Position numbers and translations under genes: made by a program
NCBI GenBank assembly: GCA_030621975.1
Contig: JAUXGQ010000137.1
Span: forward strand, 1-5,849
DNA: 5,849 bases
Direction: 5' to 3'
From: Gammaproteobacteria bacterium
Lineage (GTDB): Bacteria > Pseudomonadota > Gammaproteobacteria > Chromatiales > Chromatiaceae
Shown: one piece after another, positions 1 to 5,792 of the stretch
Position numbering within the stretch: position 1 is the stretch's first letter
How the letters are laid out: each line of letters opens with the position of its first letter
The notes under the pieces: model-generated
Databases searched by the model: none
The model's input: the letters and a program-made list of their open reading frames with translations, nothing else
What the model was told of the DNA's origin: nothing

Positions 1-183
1 ACGCAGCGCTACCCAGAAGGCACGGTCTGCATTATCAAAGGCAGGTCTACGCCGCTGCCTAGTAAGCGTAGCCACTTGTTGACGAAGAGCTACTTTCTCA
101 ATAACTAGGTTAGCGCGCGAGCGGATAGCCGCCCTCAGGACGCGGACGATAAATGAGATGACGAAGACCAGTAGACGTGCCAT
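1..183 (-). CDS. Integrase/transposase-like protein, N-terminal 61 residues (cut by window edge)
   Basis: An open minus-strand frame starts at ATG 183 and runs off the window at base 1 without a stop. An in-frame TAG lies 24 bases upstream of the ATG with no other start codon between, so this is the first usable start; no strong ribosome site is visible. The 61 visible residues begin with a hydrophobic stretch (MARLLVFVISFIVRVL), then a basic helix, then ALRQQ near residues 33-37, an R/P-rich stretch and ADRAFW near 53-58. From memory this is the usual N-terminus of a widespread group of DDE 'integrase core domain' proteins related to IS3/IS481 transposases, which typically read ENLALRQQL...R-rich...DRLFW. 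The catalytic domain would lie outside the window, so activity cannot be judged. The gene is in the same direction as the tRNA and 93 bases beyond its 3' end. The call rests on pattern memory without a search. Confidence 0.62.
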   Translation of the reverse strand, partial: MARLLVFVISFIVRVLRAAIRSRANLVIEKVALRQQVATLTRQRRRPAFDNADRAFWVALR

Positions 184-276
184 GGCGTCGGAGTGTGCCG
201 TGCTGCCCTAAGAATTTCAAGCACGCGCTGACACCATTACCAGAAATCCGGATGAAACCGAAGTCATTGATTTTAT

Positions 277-352
277 TGGTGGGTCGTGCAGGAGTCGAAC
301 CTGCGACCAATGGATTAAAAATCCACTGCTCTACCGTCTGAGCTAACGACCC
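277..352 (-). tRNA. tRNA-Lys, anticodon UUU
   Basis: Read on the minus strand, the 76 bases fold as a standard tRNA. The acceptor stem is GGGTCGT with ACGACCC, the D-arm is GCTC/GAGC, and the anticodon stem is GTGGA/TCCAT with one G-U pair. The seven-base loop TTTTTAA puts TTT at positions 34-36. The T-arm is GCAGG/CCTGC with loop TTCGACT. The discriminator base is A and the CCA tail is encoded. It is very close to the E. coli lysine tRNA sequence as I remember it. It decodes AAA and AAG. It lies 210 bases downstream of queC, with its own promoter, and the transposase-like gene follows its 3' end. No hairpin with a T-run is evident just after it. Confidence 0.98.
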
Positions 353-362
353 GAAACAGGAA

Positions 363-398
363 GACGCGCATAATACATCAGGTTGGCGTGCAGGTGAA
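363..398 (-). promoter_or_regulatory. Sigma70-like promoter for tRNA-Lys
   Basis: On the minus strand TTCACC (398-393) is followed after exactly 17 bases by TATTAT (375-370), matching the sigma70 -35 box in 4 of 6 and the -10 box in 5 of 6 positions. The bases after the -10 box are GC-rich (GCGCGTC), the kind of discriminator known in stable-RNA promoters under stringent control. Transcription would begin near 363, about ten bases before the mature tRNA 5' end. The spacing and position support the call; it is a prediction from sequence only. Confidence 0.6.
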
Positions 399-441
399 GC
401 CTACCCCGCGCCAGTCCGGATCTCTCGCGACCCTTCCCCTG

Positions 442-520
442 AAAATGTAGGCTGGGGCTTGCCCCAGCTTTGCCGTGTAGTAGGTCGCACAACAAAGAGC
501 TGGGGCAAGCCCCAGCCTAC
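442..520 (-). terminator. Possible terminator after queC (overlaps the repeat)
   Basis: On the minus strand the 23-base inverted arms at 520-498 and 469-447 can form a long GC-rich hairpin, and the RNA continues with A then UUUU (445-442). The hairpin starts 42 bases beyond the queC stop codon and lies before the tRNA promoter, a sensible place to end the que transcript. The T-run is short and the loop of 28 bases is long; alternatively each arm folds alone into an 8-base-pair hairpin with a two-base loop. The repeat may simply be a REP-type element, so the terminator role is inference. Confidence 0.35.
447..520. repeat. Inverted pair of GTAG-headed palindromes (REP/BIME-like), copy 1
   Basis: The arms at 447-469 and 498-520 are perfect reverse complements of each other over 23 bases, separated by 28 bases. 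Each arm is GTAG followed by a palindrome of its own, GCTGGGGC-TT-GCCCCAGC. A 5' GTAG tetranucleotide before an imperfect palindrome, placed in opposed pairs between genes, is the known layout of bacterial REP elements and of their paired form (BIME), which are linked to single-stranded-DNA transposases of the RAYT (TnpA-REP) type. A second, similar pair lies at 1999-2072. The unit sits between the 3' end of queC and the tRNA promoter and disrupts no gene. Confidence 0.8.
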
Positions 521-562
521 TTGTCCGTCAGTTTTTCTCGACCGTCCCGTGACAGATCAAGG

Positions 563-1243
563 CTATGGGTGTCTTCTATAAAGCGTTGGATCAGGGATGC
601 CCGCCTCCTGAAATCCTTTTGCACGAAACCGGCAGGAGTCACAGCGCCCGCAGGCGCGCCCCTCCTGATCTGCCTGATAACAGGATACGGTGAGGCTGTA
701 ATCCACCCCGAGGTCGGTTCCTCTGTTGATGATTTCTGCCTTGGTGAGGGCGATGAGGGGTGTCTGAATCCTGAAGGCTTCCCCCTCTACACCCGCCTTG
801 GTGGCCAGATTCGCCAGGTTTTGAAAGGCCTGAATAAATTCAGGCCGGCAATCCGGATAACCGGAATAATCCAAGGCATTGACACCGATGAATATGTCCC
901 GCGCCCGGACTACTTCGGCCCAACCGAGTGCCAGCGCGAGGAACACGGTATTGCGTGCGGGAACATAGGTCCGGGGAATCCCGGTGGTGGGTGTTTCCGG
1001 TACCTCTATGCGCTCGTCCGTAAGGGCTGAACCGCCGATCTCGTCCAGGCCGAGCCGCAAAATCTTGTGCTCGGCCACACCCTGGGAAACTGCCACCCGT
1101 CTGGCCGCCTCCAATTCCACTGCGGCCCGCTGACCGTAGTCCATACTCAGAGCAAAACAGGCGAATCCTCTCGCACGGGCCACCGCCAGCGCAGTGGCCG
1201 AATCCAGCCCGCCGGAAAGCAGAATGATTGCTTTAGCCGTCAT
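563..1243 (-). CDS. queC: 7-cyano-7-deazaguanine (preQ0) synthase QueC
   Basis: QueC is a cytoplasmic ATP-dependent ligase that converts 7-carboxy-7-deazaguanine plus ammonia into preQ0, the precursor of queuosine in tRNA. The 226-residue product is full length for the family. The N-terminal ATP-pyrophosphatase loop SGGLDS lies at residues 10-15. YVPARNT is at about 93-99 and the conserved block DYSGYPDCRPEF is near 125-136. The C-terminal zinc site is complete, with Cys188, Cys198, Cys201 and Cys204 in the pattern C-x9-C-x2-C-x2-C. The ATG overlaps the queE stop in ATGA, and a GAGG (1257-1254) ten bases upstream inside queE can serve as ribosome site, so the two enzymes of consecutive steps are probably translationally coupled. 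Stop is TAG. The related GTP cyclohydrolase (FolE) and QueD steps are not in the window. Confidence 0.97.
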   Translation of the reverse strand: MTAKAIILLSGGLDSATALAVARARGFACFALSMDYGQRAAVELEAARRVAVSQGVAEHKILRLGLDEIGGSALTDERIEVPETPTTGIPRTYVPARNTVFLALALGWAEVVRARDIFIGVNALDYSGYPDCRPEFIQAFQNLANLATKAGVEGEAFRIQTPLIALTKAEIINRGTDLGVDYSLTVSCYQADQEGRACGRCDSCRFRAKGFQEAGIPDPTLYRRHP

Positions 1244-1881
1244 TTTCCCGCAACCTCACCCCAGAGAATCCTGTGCAACTGAATCTGAAACCGGACCGGC
1301 AATCTGTCCTGCAGGATCCAGTCCGCCAGCACCGTAGGATCCTGCCGACCGTGGCAGGGTGAGAACAGGACTTCACATCTTTCGGCCAGATCATACTCCT
1401 CGAGACGCTCTTTCGCCCATTGATAGTCCAAACGATCACAGACGACGAACTTCACCTGGTCGTTCTCGGTTAGACGACTGAGGTTCTCATACCTGTTCCT
1501 GGCTTCTTCGCCAGAACCGGGGGTTTTGAGGTCCATGACTCTGACGACCCTCGGATCGACCTCTGTCACGTCCAGCGCCCCGCTCGTCTCCAGGGACACC
1601 GCATAACCGGCGTCAGCCAGATGCCTCAGCAGTTCGAGACAGGGCCGCTGAGCCAGGGGCTCACCGCCCGTCACCGTCACATAGCCTGCCTGGAAGCGGG
1701 CGACCTGTTCCAGGATCTCATCCAGCTCCATCCACTGCCCGCCCTTGAACGCATATTCCGTATCGCAATAGCCACACCGCAATGGGCACCCGGTCAGGCG
1801 AACGAACACGGTCGGCCAGCCCAGGGTACGGCTTTCGCCCTGGATGGAGTAGAAGATCTCGGTTATTCGCAGACGCGGCAT
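1240..1881 (-). CDS. queE: 7-carboxy-7-deazaguanine synthase QueE (radical SAM)
   Basis: QueE is a radical S-adenosylmethionine enzyme that contracts 6-carboxytetrahydropterin to 7-carboxy-7-deazaguanine in queuosine synthesis. The 213-residue product starts MPRLRITEIF and carries YSIQGE at 11-16. The iron-sulfur cluster motif is Cys32-x3-Cys36-x2-Cys39, and the SAM-contacting GGEP is at 72-75. The C-terminal segment near 195-210 (DRLPVRFQIQLHRILWGE) is typical of the family; to my memory it resembles the Pseudomonas type. The cluster motif is the ordinary CX3CX2C, not one of the expanded variants. It overlaps queC by four bases, and its product is the substrate of QueC. The start is the ATG giving the expected N-terminus; the ribosome site is weak. 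No convincing promoter was found in the 117 bases between the start and the repeat pair upstream. Confidence 0.97.
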   Translation of the reverse strand: MPRLRITEIFYSIQGESRTLGWPTVFVRLTGCPLRCGYCDTEYAFKGGQWMELDEILEQVARFQAGYVTVTGGEPLAQRPCLELLRHLADAGYAVSLETSGALDVTEVDPRVVRVMDLKTPGSGEEARNRYENLSRLTENDQVKFVVCDRLDYQWAKERLEEYDLAERCEVLFSPCHGRQDPTVLADWILQDRLPVRFQIQLHRILWGEVAGK

Positions 1882-1960
1882 CTGTTCAGGGGCATCGAAA
1901 ACGCTAGAAAGATGTCGGGTTACGGCGCGATCACATCTCTGGTGCTGACCTGAAATCTCG

Positions 1961-1987
1961 GTAGGATGCGCGCCTAACCCGTCCTAC
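1961..1987. repeat. Short GTAGGA hairpin, REP-like
   Basis: The 27 bases begin GTAGGATG and end TCCTAC, so the ends pair over six bases, extendable by a T-G wobble and a G-C pair. On the minus strand it also begins GTAGGA and then runs into GGGTTAGGCGCGC. The GTAG head and palindromic form match the neighbouring pair that starts 11 bases away, but the inner sequence is unrelated to it. It may be a degenerate member of another REP family or a chance hairpin in the leader of queE. Confidence 0.4.
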
Positions 1988-1998
1988 ATGCTGCGGAG

Positions 1999-2072
1999 GT
2001 AGGCCGGGGCTCGCCCCAGCTCTTGGTGTCGCGAGCAAATGCCCGGAAGAGCTGGGGCGAGCCCCAGCCTAC
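1999..2072. repeat. Inverted pair of GTAG-headed palindromes (REP/BIME-like), copy 2
   Basis: The arms at 1999-2024 and 2047-2072 are reverse complements over 26 bases with one mismatch, separated by 22 bases. On the minus strand the right arm reads GTAG then GCTGGGGC-TC-GCCCCAGC then TCTT; the left arm on the plus strand differs by one T to C change in the first half of the palindrome. It has the same total length (74 bases) and architecture as the pair at 447-520. It lies 46 bases beyond the cpoB stop and 117 bases before the queE start, so any transcript from the tol operon into queE must cross it. A hairpin here could damp or stop read-through, or protect the tol-pal mRNA 3' end; no T-run follows it. 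Confidence 0.8.
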
Positions 2073-2118
2073 GTTTGCTGTTTCATACTCCCGAGCGGCG
2101 TTTGCCAATCGTTGAGGG

Positions 2119-2961
2119 CTAATGACCCTTCGCCCGCATCCGTTCCAAGCGCTTCAGCGCCAGATGGGATTCCGTGGCGGTGGGATACCGCTGACTCAGC
2201 TCGGTGAGTCTATCCCGCGCCTGCGCCCATTTCTGTTGCTCATAATAGATGAATCCGGTTTTGAGCATGGCCCCGGGCACCTTGGGACTGTAGGGGTGCA
2301 TCGTCACGACCTTTTCGAATTCAACCAGCGCGGTATCGAAGTCCCTTGAAACATAGTTGGCTTCTCCCAGCCAATACTGGGCATTGTCGGAATAGTTCCC
2401 CGCCGGGTATTTCTTCAGAAACCTGCGAAAGGCGGCAATCGACTCCTTGTACCTACCCTGTTTCAGCAAGTCGAACGCCCCCTGATAGGCCTTCGCCTCC
2501 GCTGCGGGGTCCGCGGCGCGGACCGCGCTCGACGCGGTCCGTTCCCGGGGTGCACCCGTTGCAGCCCTCGCCGGCGGCGCGGAAGGGGCTGAAATCGGCC
2601 TGGGTGGTGCCGCGACAGGCAGGTCGGCCCCGGGCCCCGCTGGCGCTCCGGCCGGCGGGCTGGAACCCAGTTGCTGGCTCAAGCGCTGATCGATATCCAG
2701 GTACAGGTCACGCTGACGTTTCTTGAGGGTCTCCATCGCATGGGCCTGCACTTCCACTTCGCCCCGCAATTCCCGCATCTCCTGCTGCAACCGGTCGATG
2801 CGCAGCATAATCTCCGTCAGCGACCGGACGCGGCGCTCCAGACGTTCCAGTCTTTCCGCGGTTGATTGAACCGTGATTATCGGGGCCGGCGACTGGGCGA
2901 CGATTATCGGCGAATACAGAATTACAAGACCCACCAGCACACCGGCTTGAAAATGTTTCAC
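2119..2961 (-). CDS. cpoB: Cell division coordinator CpoB (YbgF), TPR/coiled-coil periplasmic protein
   Basis: CpoB is a periplasmic partner of TolA; in E. coli it coordinates outer-membrane constriction with the septal synthase PBP1B. The 280-residue product has a signal peptide at about 1-22 (hydrophobic core then IIVA, cleavage probably before Gln23). A charged coiled-coil region rich in Leu/Arg/Glu spans about 33-97, matching the trimerising helix of the family. A Pro/Ala-rich linker covers about 98-152. From 156 to 275 come three tetratricopeptide repeats containing AYQGAFDLLKQGRY, YWLGEANY and GFIYYEQQKW. The start codon is GTG, supported by a well-placed ribosome site. The gene begins 13 bases after pal and is the last gene of the tol-pal cluster; a repeat pair follows its TAG stop. 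The linker is the only loosely conserved part I can see; the domains are complete. Confidence 0.95.
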   Translation of the reverse strand: MKHFQAGVLVGLVILYSPIIVAQSPAPIITVQSTAERLERLERRVRSLTEIMLRIDRLQQEMRELRGEVEVQAHAMETLKKRQRDLYLDIDQRLSQQLGSSPPAGAPAGPGADLPVAAPPRPISAPSAPPARAATGAPRERTASSAVRAADPAAEAKAYQGAFDLLKQGRYKESIAAFRRFLKKYPAGNYSDNAQYWLGEANYVSRDFDTALVEFEKVVTMHPYSPKVPGAMLKTGFIYYEQQKWAQARDRLTELSQRYPTATESHLALKRLERMRAKGH

Positions 2962-2968
2962 GCTTGTG

Positions 2969-2972
2969 CTCC
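2969..2972 (-). promoter_or_regulatory. Ribosome binding site deciding the GTG start of cpoB
   Basis: GGAG lies seven bases before the GTG at 2961, directly after the pal stop codon. No ATG near this point gives a signal peptide, so this site fixes the GTG start. Confidence 0.65.
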
Positions 2973-2974
2973 GT

Positions 2975-3538
2975 TCAGTAGACGAGTTCGACCCGGCGAT
3001 TCAGCGCCCAGGCCTCTTCATGCTGTCCCGAGGCGGCAAGGCGTTCCTCCCCGTAACTGACGATCACCAACTGGCCTTGTGCAACGCCACCGGCTTCCAA
3101 CAGTCGCCTCACTGCATTGGCGCGACGTTCGCCAAGGCCGATGTTGTATTCCCGGGAACCCCGCTCGTCACCATGACCCTCTACCCTGACCGTCAGCGAC
3201 GGGTTGGAGGCCAGATACTCGGCATGTGCCGCAACCAGATCATGGTACTTGGCATCGACCTCGCTGCTGTCGAAAGCAAAATAGACCGTCTGCGTGTACA
3301 GAAGGCTGTCCGGGTCCTCCAGCGGGCCGCCGGCCCAATCGCGACCTCCCGCCCCACCCTCGGTCATGGCGCCTGCTGTCCCCGCGTCCGCGGCCTGTAT
3401 CGACACGTCCGTTACCTCCACCTCCTCGGCCGTGACCGCGGACTGCTCTTCCGGGGTTTTTTCCGGGGACGTGGAACAACCGCCGATTATCAATACCGTC
3501 AACCCTAATGCGATGGCTGCTGTCCGCTTCTCGTTCAT
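2975..3538 (-). CDS. pal: Peptidoglycan-associated lipoprotein Pal
   Basis: Pal is an outer-membrane lipoprotein whose periplasmic domain binds the meso-diaminopimelate of peptidoglycan, and also TolB. The 187-residue product has a lipoprotein signal ending in IGGC, so the lipidated residue is Cys21; Ser22 after it fits outer-membrane sorting. A flexible acidic, Gly/Ala-rich tether covers about 22-75. The OmpA-like domain follows at about 83-187, with VYFAFDS at 85-91 and the peptidoglycan-binding block GHGDERGSREYNIGLGERRA at 121-140. The middle residue of GHxDERG is Gly123, where Ala, Cys or Thr is more usual. The domain ends with the typical NRRVEL. The ATG overlaps the tolB stop in ATGA, and AGGAG (3554-3550) within tolB is the ribosome site. 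It is slightly longer than E. coli Pal (173), mostly in the tether. The name oprL is used in Pseudomonas. Confidence 0.97.
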   Translation of the reverse strand: MNEKRTAAIALGLTVLIIGGCSTSPEKTPEEQSAVTAEEVEVTDVSIQAADAGTAGAMTEGGAGGRDWAGGPLEDPDSLLYTQTVYFAFDSSEVDAKYHDLVAAHAEYLASNPSLTVRVEGHGDERGSREYNIGLGERRANAVRRLLEAGGVAQGQLVIVSYGEERLAASGQHEEAWALNRRVELVY

Positions 3539-4845
3539 TGACTTCTAAGCTCCTGTTGAGTGAAAGGCGACCAGACCGGCTCTCGGATATCCTCCGACCC
3601 GGACGCCAGACGCTGACGAACGCTGCCGTCCGCGGAAACCGCGGCCAGCCGCCCTTTGCCGGCTGACTTGGTCGCATAAATTATCATGCTGCCATTCGGC
3701 GCGAAACTGGGAGACTCGTCCAGACTTCCTTGACTCAGAACCTGTAACAACCCGGATTTCAGATCGAGAACCCCGATGCGGTACTGGCCTTTGATGCGGG
3801 TCACCATGACCAGGGACTTACCATCCGGCGCAAACGACGCCCGCGCATTATAACTGTTCTCGAAAGTGACGCGTTGTGTCTCGCCACCGGCGGACGGTTT
3901 CCGATAGATCTGAGGTCGCCCCCCGCGATCCGAGGTAAACACGATGCTGCGACCATCCGGTGACCAGGCGGGCTCCGTATCGATGGCGTAATGGCGGGTG
4001 AGTGAGCGCAGTTTCTTGGTAGCCAGATCCAAAACGAAGATATCGGGGTTGCCGTCCTTGGACAGGGTCAGCGCCAGTTTGCGGCCATCCGGGGACCAGG
4101 CCGGGGCGCCGTTGATCCCGTCGAAGGCAGCAACCTTGCGGCGCAGGCCGGTAAAAACCTCCTGCACATAAACCGCCGGTCGGCCTTTCTCGAACGAGAC
4201 ATAAGCGATGCGCCGCCCATCGGGGGACCAGGCCGGTGACATGATCGGCTCCGTGGAGGTGACGATGGTCTGGGGCTTGTGTCCGTCCGCATCGGCGATG
4301 CGCAACGCCACCCTGGGTTTCCCATCCGGGCGTTGTTCGGAAGTGACGTAGGCGATGCGGGTGGAAAAGGCGCCCTGCTCCCCCAGCAGTTTTTCATAGA
4401 TGACGTCGCTGATATGGTGGGCAGTTGCACGCAGCGTCTTTTCCGTGGCGGGAACGTTGTAAGCGGCCAACTGTTCGCCCCGGAACACATCGAACAACTG
4501 AAAACGGATCAGGTAGCCCCCCGGTCCATTCGCCTGCATCCTGGCCACCACCAGATAATCCATACCCAGCACCTGCCAGTCGCGAAACTCCACTTCGGAT
4601 GCGCTGCGCGGCCTGGCCAGCATGTCCTCAGCGGGCAGGGTCCTGAACCGGCCACTGCGTTTCAGATCCGAATCCACAATAGCGCGGATATCCTCGCCGG
4701 GCGGATTACCCGGGCCCTCCCAACCGAAGGGCACGATCGCGATGGGCAAGGCGCCTTCGGCACCCTCGGTAATCTCGATGGTGAGGGCCGCACCGAGGTG
4801 CTGACACCAGAACAGTAAAAACGGGATAACAAGAAACTTCTTCAT
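3535..4845 (-). CDS. tolB: Tol-Pal system periplasmic protein TolB
   Basis: TolB is a soluble periplasmic protein that binds Pal through its propeller and TolA through its N-terminus. Numbered from the ATG at 4845, the product has 436 residues: a signal peptide of about 20 residues (MKKF, hydrophobic core, LGAA), then an alpha/beta domain to about 160 containing IAIVPF. A six-bladed propeller follows. The blade motif recurs at 206 (WSPDG), 250 (WSPDG), 294 (WSPDG), 338 (FAPDG), 381 (FAPNG) and 425 (WSPF), a period of about 44 residues. A GTG at 4851 would add two residues; I prefer the ATG because it gives the classical MKK signal peptide, but neither start has a strong ribosome site. It starts 16 bases after the tolA stop and overlaps pal by four bases. 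Length is normal for the family. Confidence 0.97.
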   Translation of the reverse strand: MKKFLVIPFLLFWCQHLGAALTIEITEGAEGALPIAIVPFGWEGPGNPPGEDIRAIVDSDLKRSGRFRTLPAEDMLARPRSASEVEFRDWQVLGMDYLVVARMQANGPGGYLIRFQLFDVFRGEQLAAYNVPATEKTLRATAHHISDVIYEKLLGEQGAFSTRIAYVTSEQRPDGKPRVALRIADADGHKPQTIVTSTEPIMSPAWSPDGRRIAYVSFEKGRPAVYVQEVFTGLRRKVAAFDGINGAPAWSPDGRKLALTLSKDGNPDIFVLDLATKKLRSLTRHYAIDTEPAWSPDGRSIVFTSDRGGRPQIYRKPSAGGETQRVTFENSYNARASFAPDGKSLVMVTRIKGQYRIGVLDLKSGLLQVLSQGSLDESPSFAPNGSMIIYATKSAGKGRLAAVSADGSVRQRLASGSEDIREPVWSPFTQQELRSQ

Positions 4846-4861
4846 AATCACTTAGCTTAGG

Positions 4862-5791
4862 TTATTTGCCGGGGTCAAAGACGAGTTTTAGATCACGAAA
4901 CGACTCGAACAGACCGCCACTGGGTACGGGCAAAGGGGCTGCCTTGCGCACGGCCGTTTCCACGGAGCGGTCAAAGGCTGCATTGCCACTGCTGTCGATA
5001 ACACTGACCGCGATCACGTCGCCACCGGGTATCAGACGCACCCTGAGTGTACAGCGCAGGTTCGCACCTGCGCTGGGCGGGCGCAGCCAATTGTTCTCGA
5101 TCTGTTGCTTGATGGCCGCCACGTAACGGTTGCGCTCCCGCGCATCCTGTTCCGCCGCTATCTGTGCCTGCAGCGCGTCTTCGCGGGCCTTCTGCTGCGC
5201 CCGCGCCCGGGCCTCGGCCTCCGCCTTGCGTTTGGCCTCCGCACGCTTGCGGGCCTCGGCTTGCGCCTGCTTACGCTTTTTTTCCTCCGCCCGGCGTCTG
5301 GCCTCCTCGGCCTTGCGTTTCTTTTCCGCCTTGGCCAGACGCTTTTTCTCTGCCCGGCGTTTCTTCTCCAGCTCCGCCTTCTGCTGCTTCAGCTCCGCCA
5401 GGCGTCTGGCTTCCCGGTCCTTTCGTTGTTTCTCTTCGGCACGGCGTTTTGCCGCGGCCTTTTCTTTCGCCTTGCGCTTTTTCTCCAGGTCCGCGAGCCG
5501 CTGTTTTTCCTCCGCCTGCCTGCGCTTGAGTTCCGCCAGCCGCTTTTCCTCGCGTTGGCGCACCGCCTCCTTTTCCGCTTCTTTTTTCGCCTCGGCTGCG
5601 CGCAGCTTTTCGACTTCCGCTTTGATCTTTTCTGCATCGACCACCCTCGCCTGCACTGTCTCCACCTGCGGTTTAGAGGGCGGCGTTGCGGCCTGCCATT
5701 CGATGCCGAAGATCAACCAGGCCAGCAACGCCAGGTGCAGTATCAGGGCGAGAAAGGCGGCGAAGGGATTCCGGCGGATGACTTGCCACAT
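4862..5791 (-). CDS. tolA: Tol-Pal system inner-membrane linker TolA
   Basis: TolA is anchored in the inner membrane, energised by TolQR, and reaches across the periplasm to TolB, CpoB and Pal; in E. coli it is also the receptor for filamentous phage and group A colicins. The 309-residue product has a short cytoplasmic start, one membrane helix at about 10-30 with the conserved His19, and a long charged helix of Lys, Ala, Glu and Arg from about 45 to 210. The C-terminal domain III, at about 213-309, contains YVAAIKQQIENNWLRPP and later FDRSVETAVRKAAPLPVP. It is shorter than E. coli TolA (421), mainly in the helix. The Ser found four residues before the His in E. coli is Ala15 here. Domain III has one cysteine (Cys247), so the disulfide of the E. 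coli domain cannot form. The ATG is one base after the tolR stop. Confidence 0.96.
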   Translation of the reverse strand: MWQVIRRNPFAAFLALILHLALLAWLIFGIEWQAATPPSKPQVETVQARVVDAEKIKAEVEKLRAAEAKKEAEKEAVRQREEKRLAELKRRQAEEKQRLADLEKKRKAKEKAAAKRRAEEKQRKDREARRLAELKQQKAELEKKRRAEKKRLAKAEKKRKAEEARRRAEEKKRKQAQAEARKRAEAKRKAEAEARARAQQKAREDALQAQIAAEQDARERNRYVAAIKQQIENNWLRPPSAGANLRCTLRVRLIPGGDVIAVSVIDSSGNAAFDRSVETAVRKAAPLPVPSGGLFESFRDLKLVFDPGK

Positions 5792-5792
5792 G

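Noticed and set aside
1..108. Plus-strand open frame of 35 codons entering from the left edge and ending at TAG 106-108
   Set aside because: Its sequence resembles no family that I recognise, while the opposite strand gives a recognisable integrase-like N-terminus over the same bases.
110..310. Minus-strand frame of 66 codons starting inside the tRNA
   Set aside because: Its first codons are the T-arm and acceptor stem of tRNA-Lys, a common artefact, and it overlaps the transposase-like frame, which has the better protein signal.
470..1030. Plus-strand open frame of 186 codons opposite queC
   Set aside because: It lies over a complete QueC with all its motifs; its start falls in the repeat spacer and its product looks like no known protein.
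1882..1998. Promoter or preQ1-type riboswitch before queE
   Set aside because: No acceptable -35/-10 pair with 16-18 spacing and no preQ1 aptamer-like sequence could be found on the minus strand.
3900..4240. Recurring DNA motif like CCATCCGGGGACCAGGC about every 132 bases
   Set aside because: It encodes the WSPDG motif of successive TolB propeller blades, so it is protein repetition and not a DNA repeat or array.
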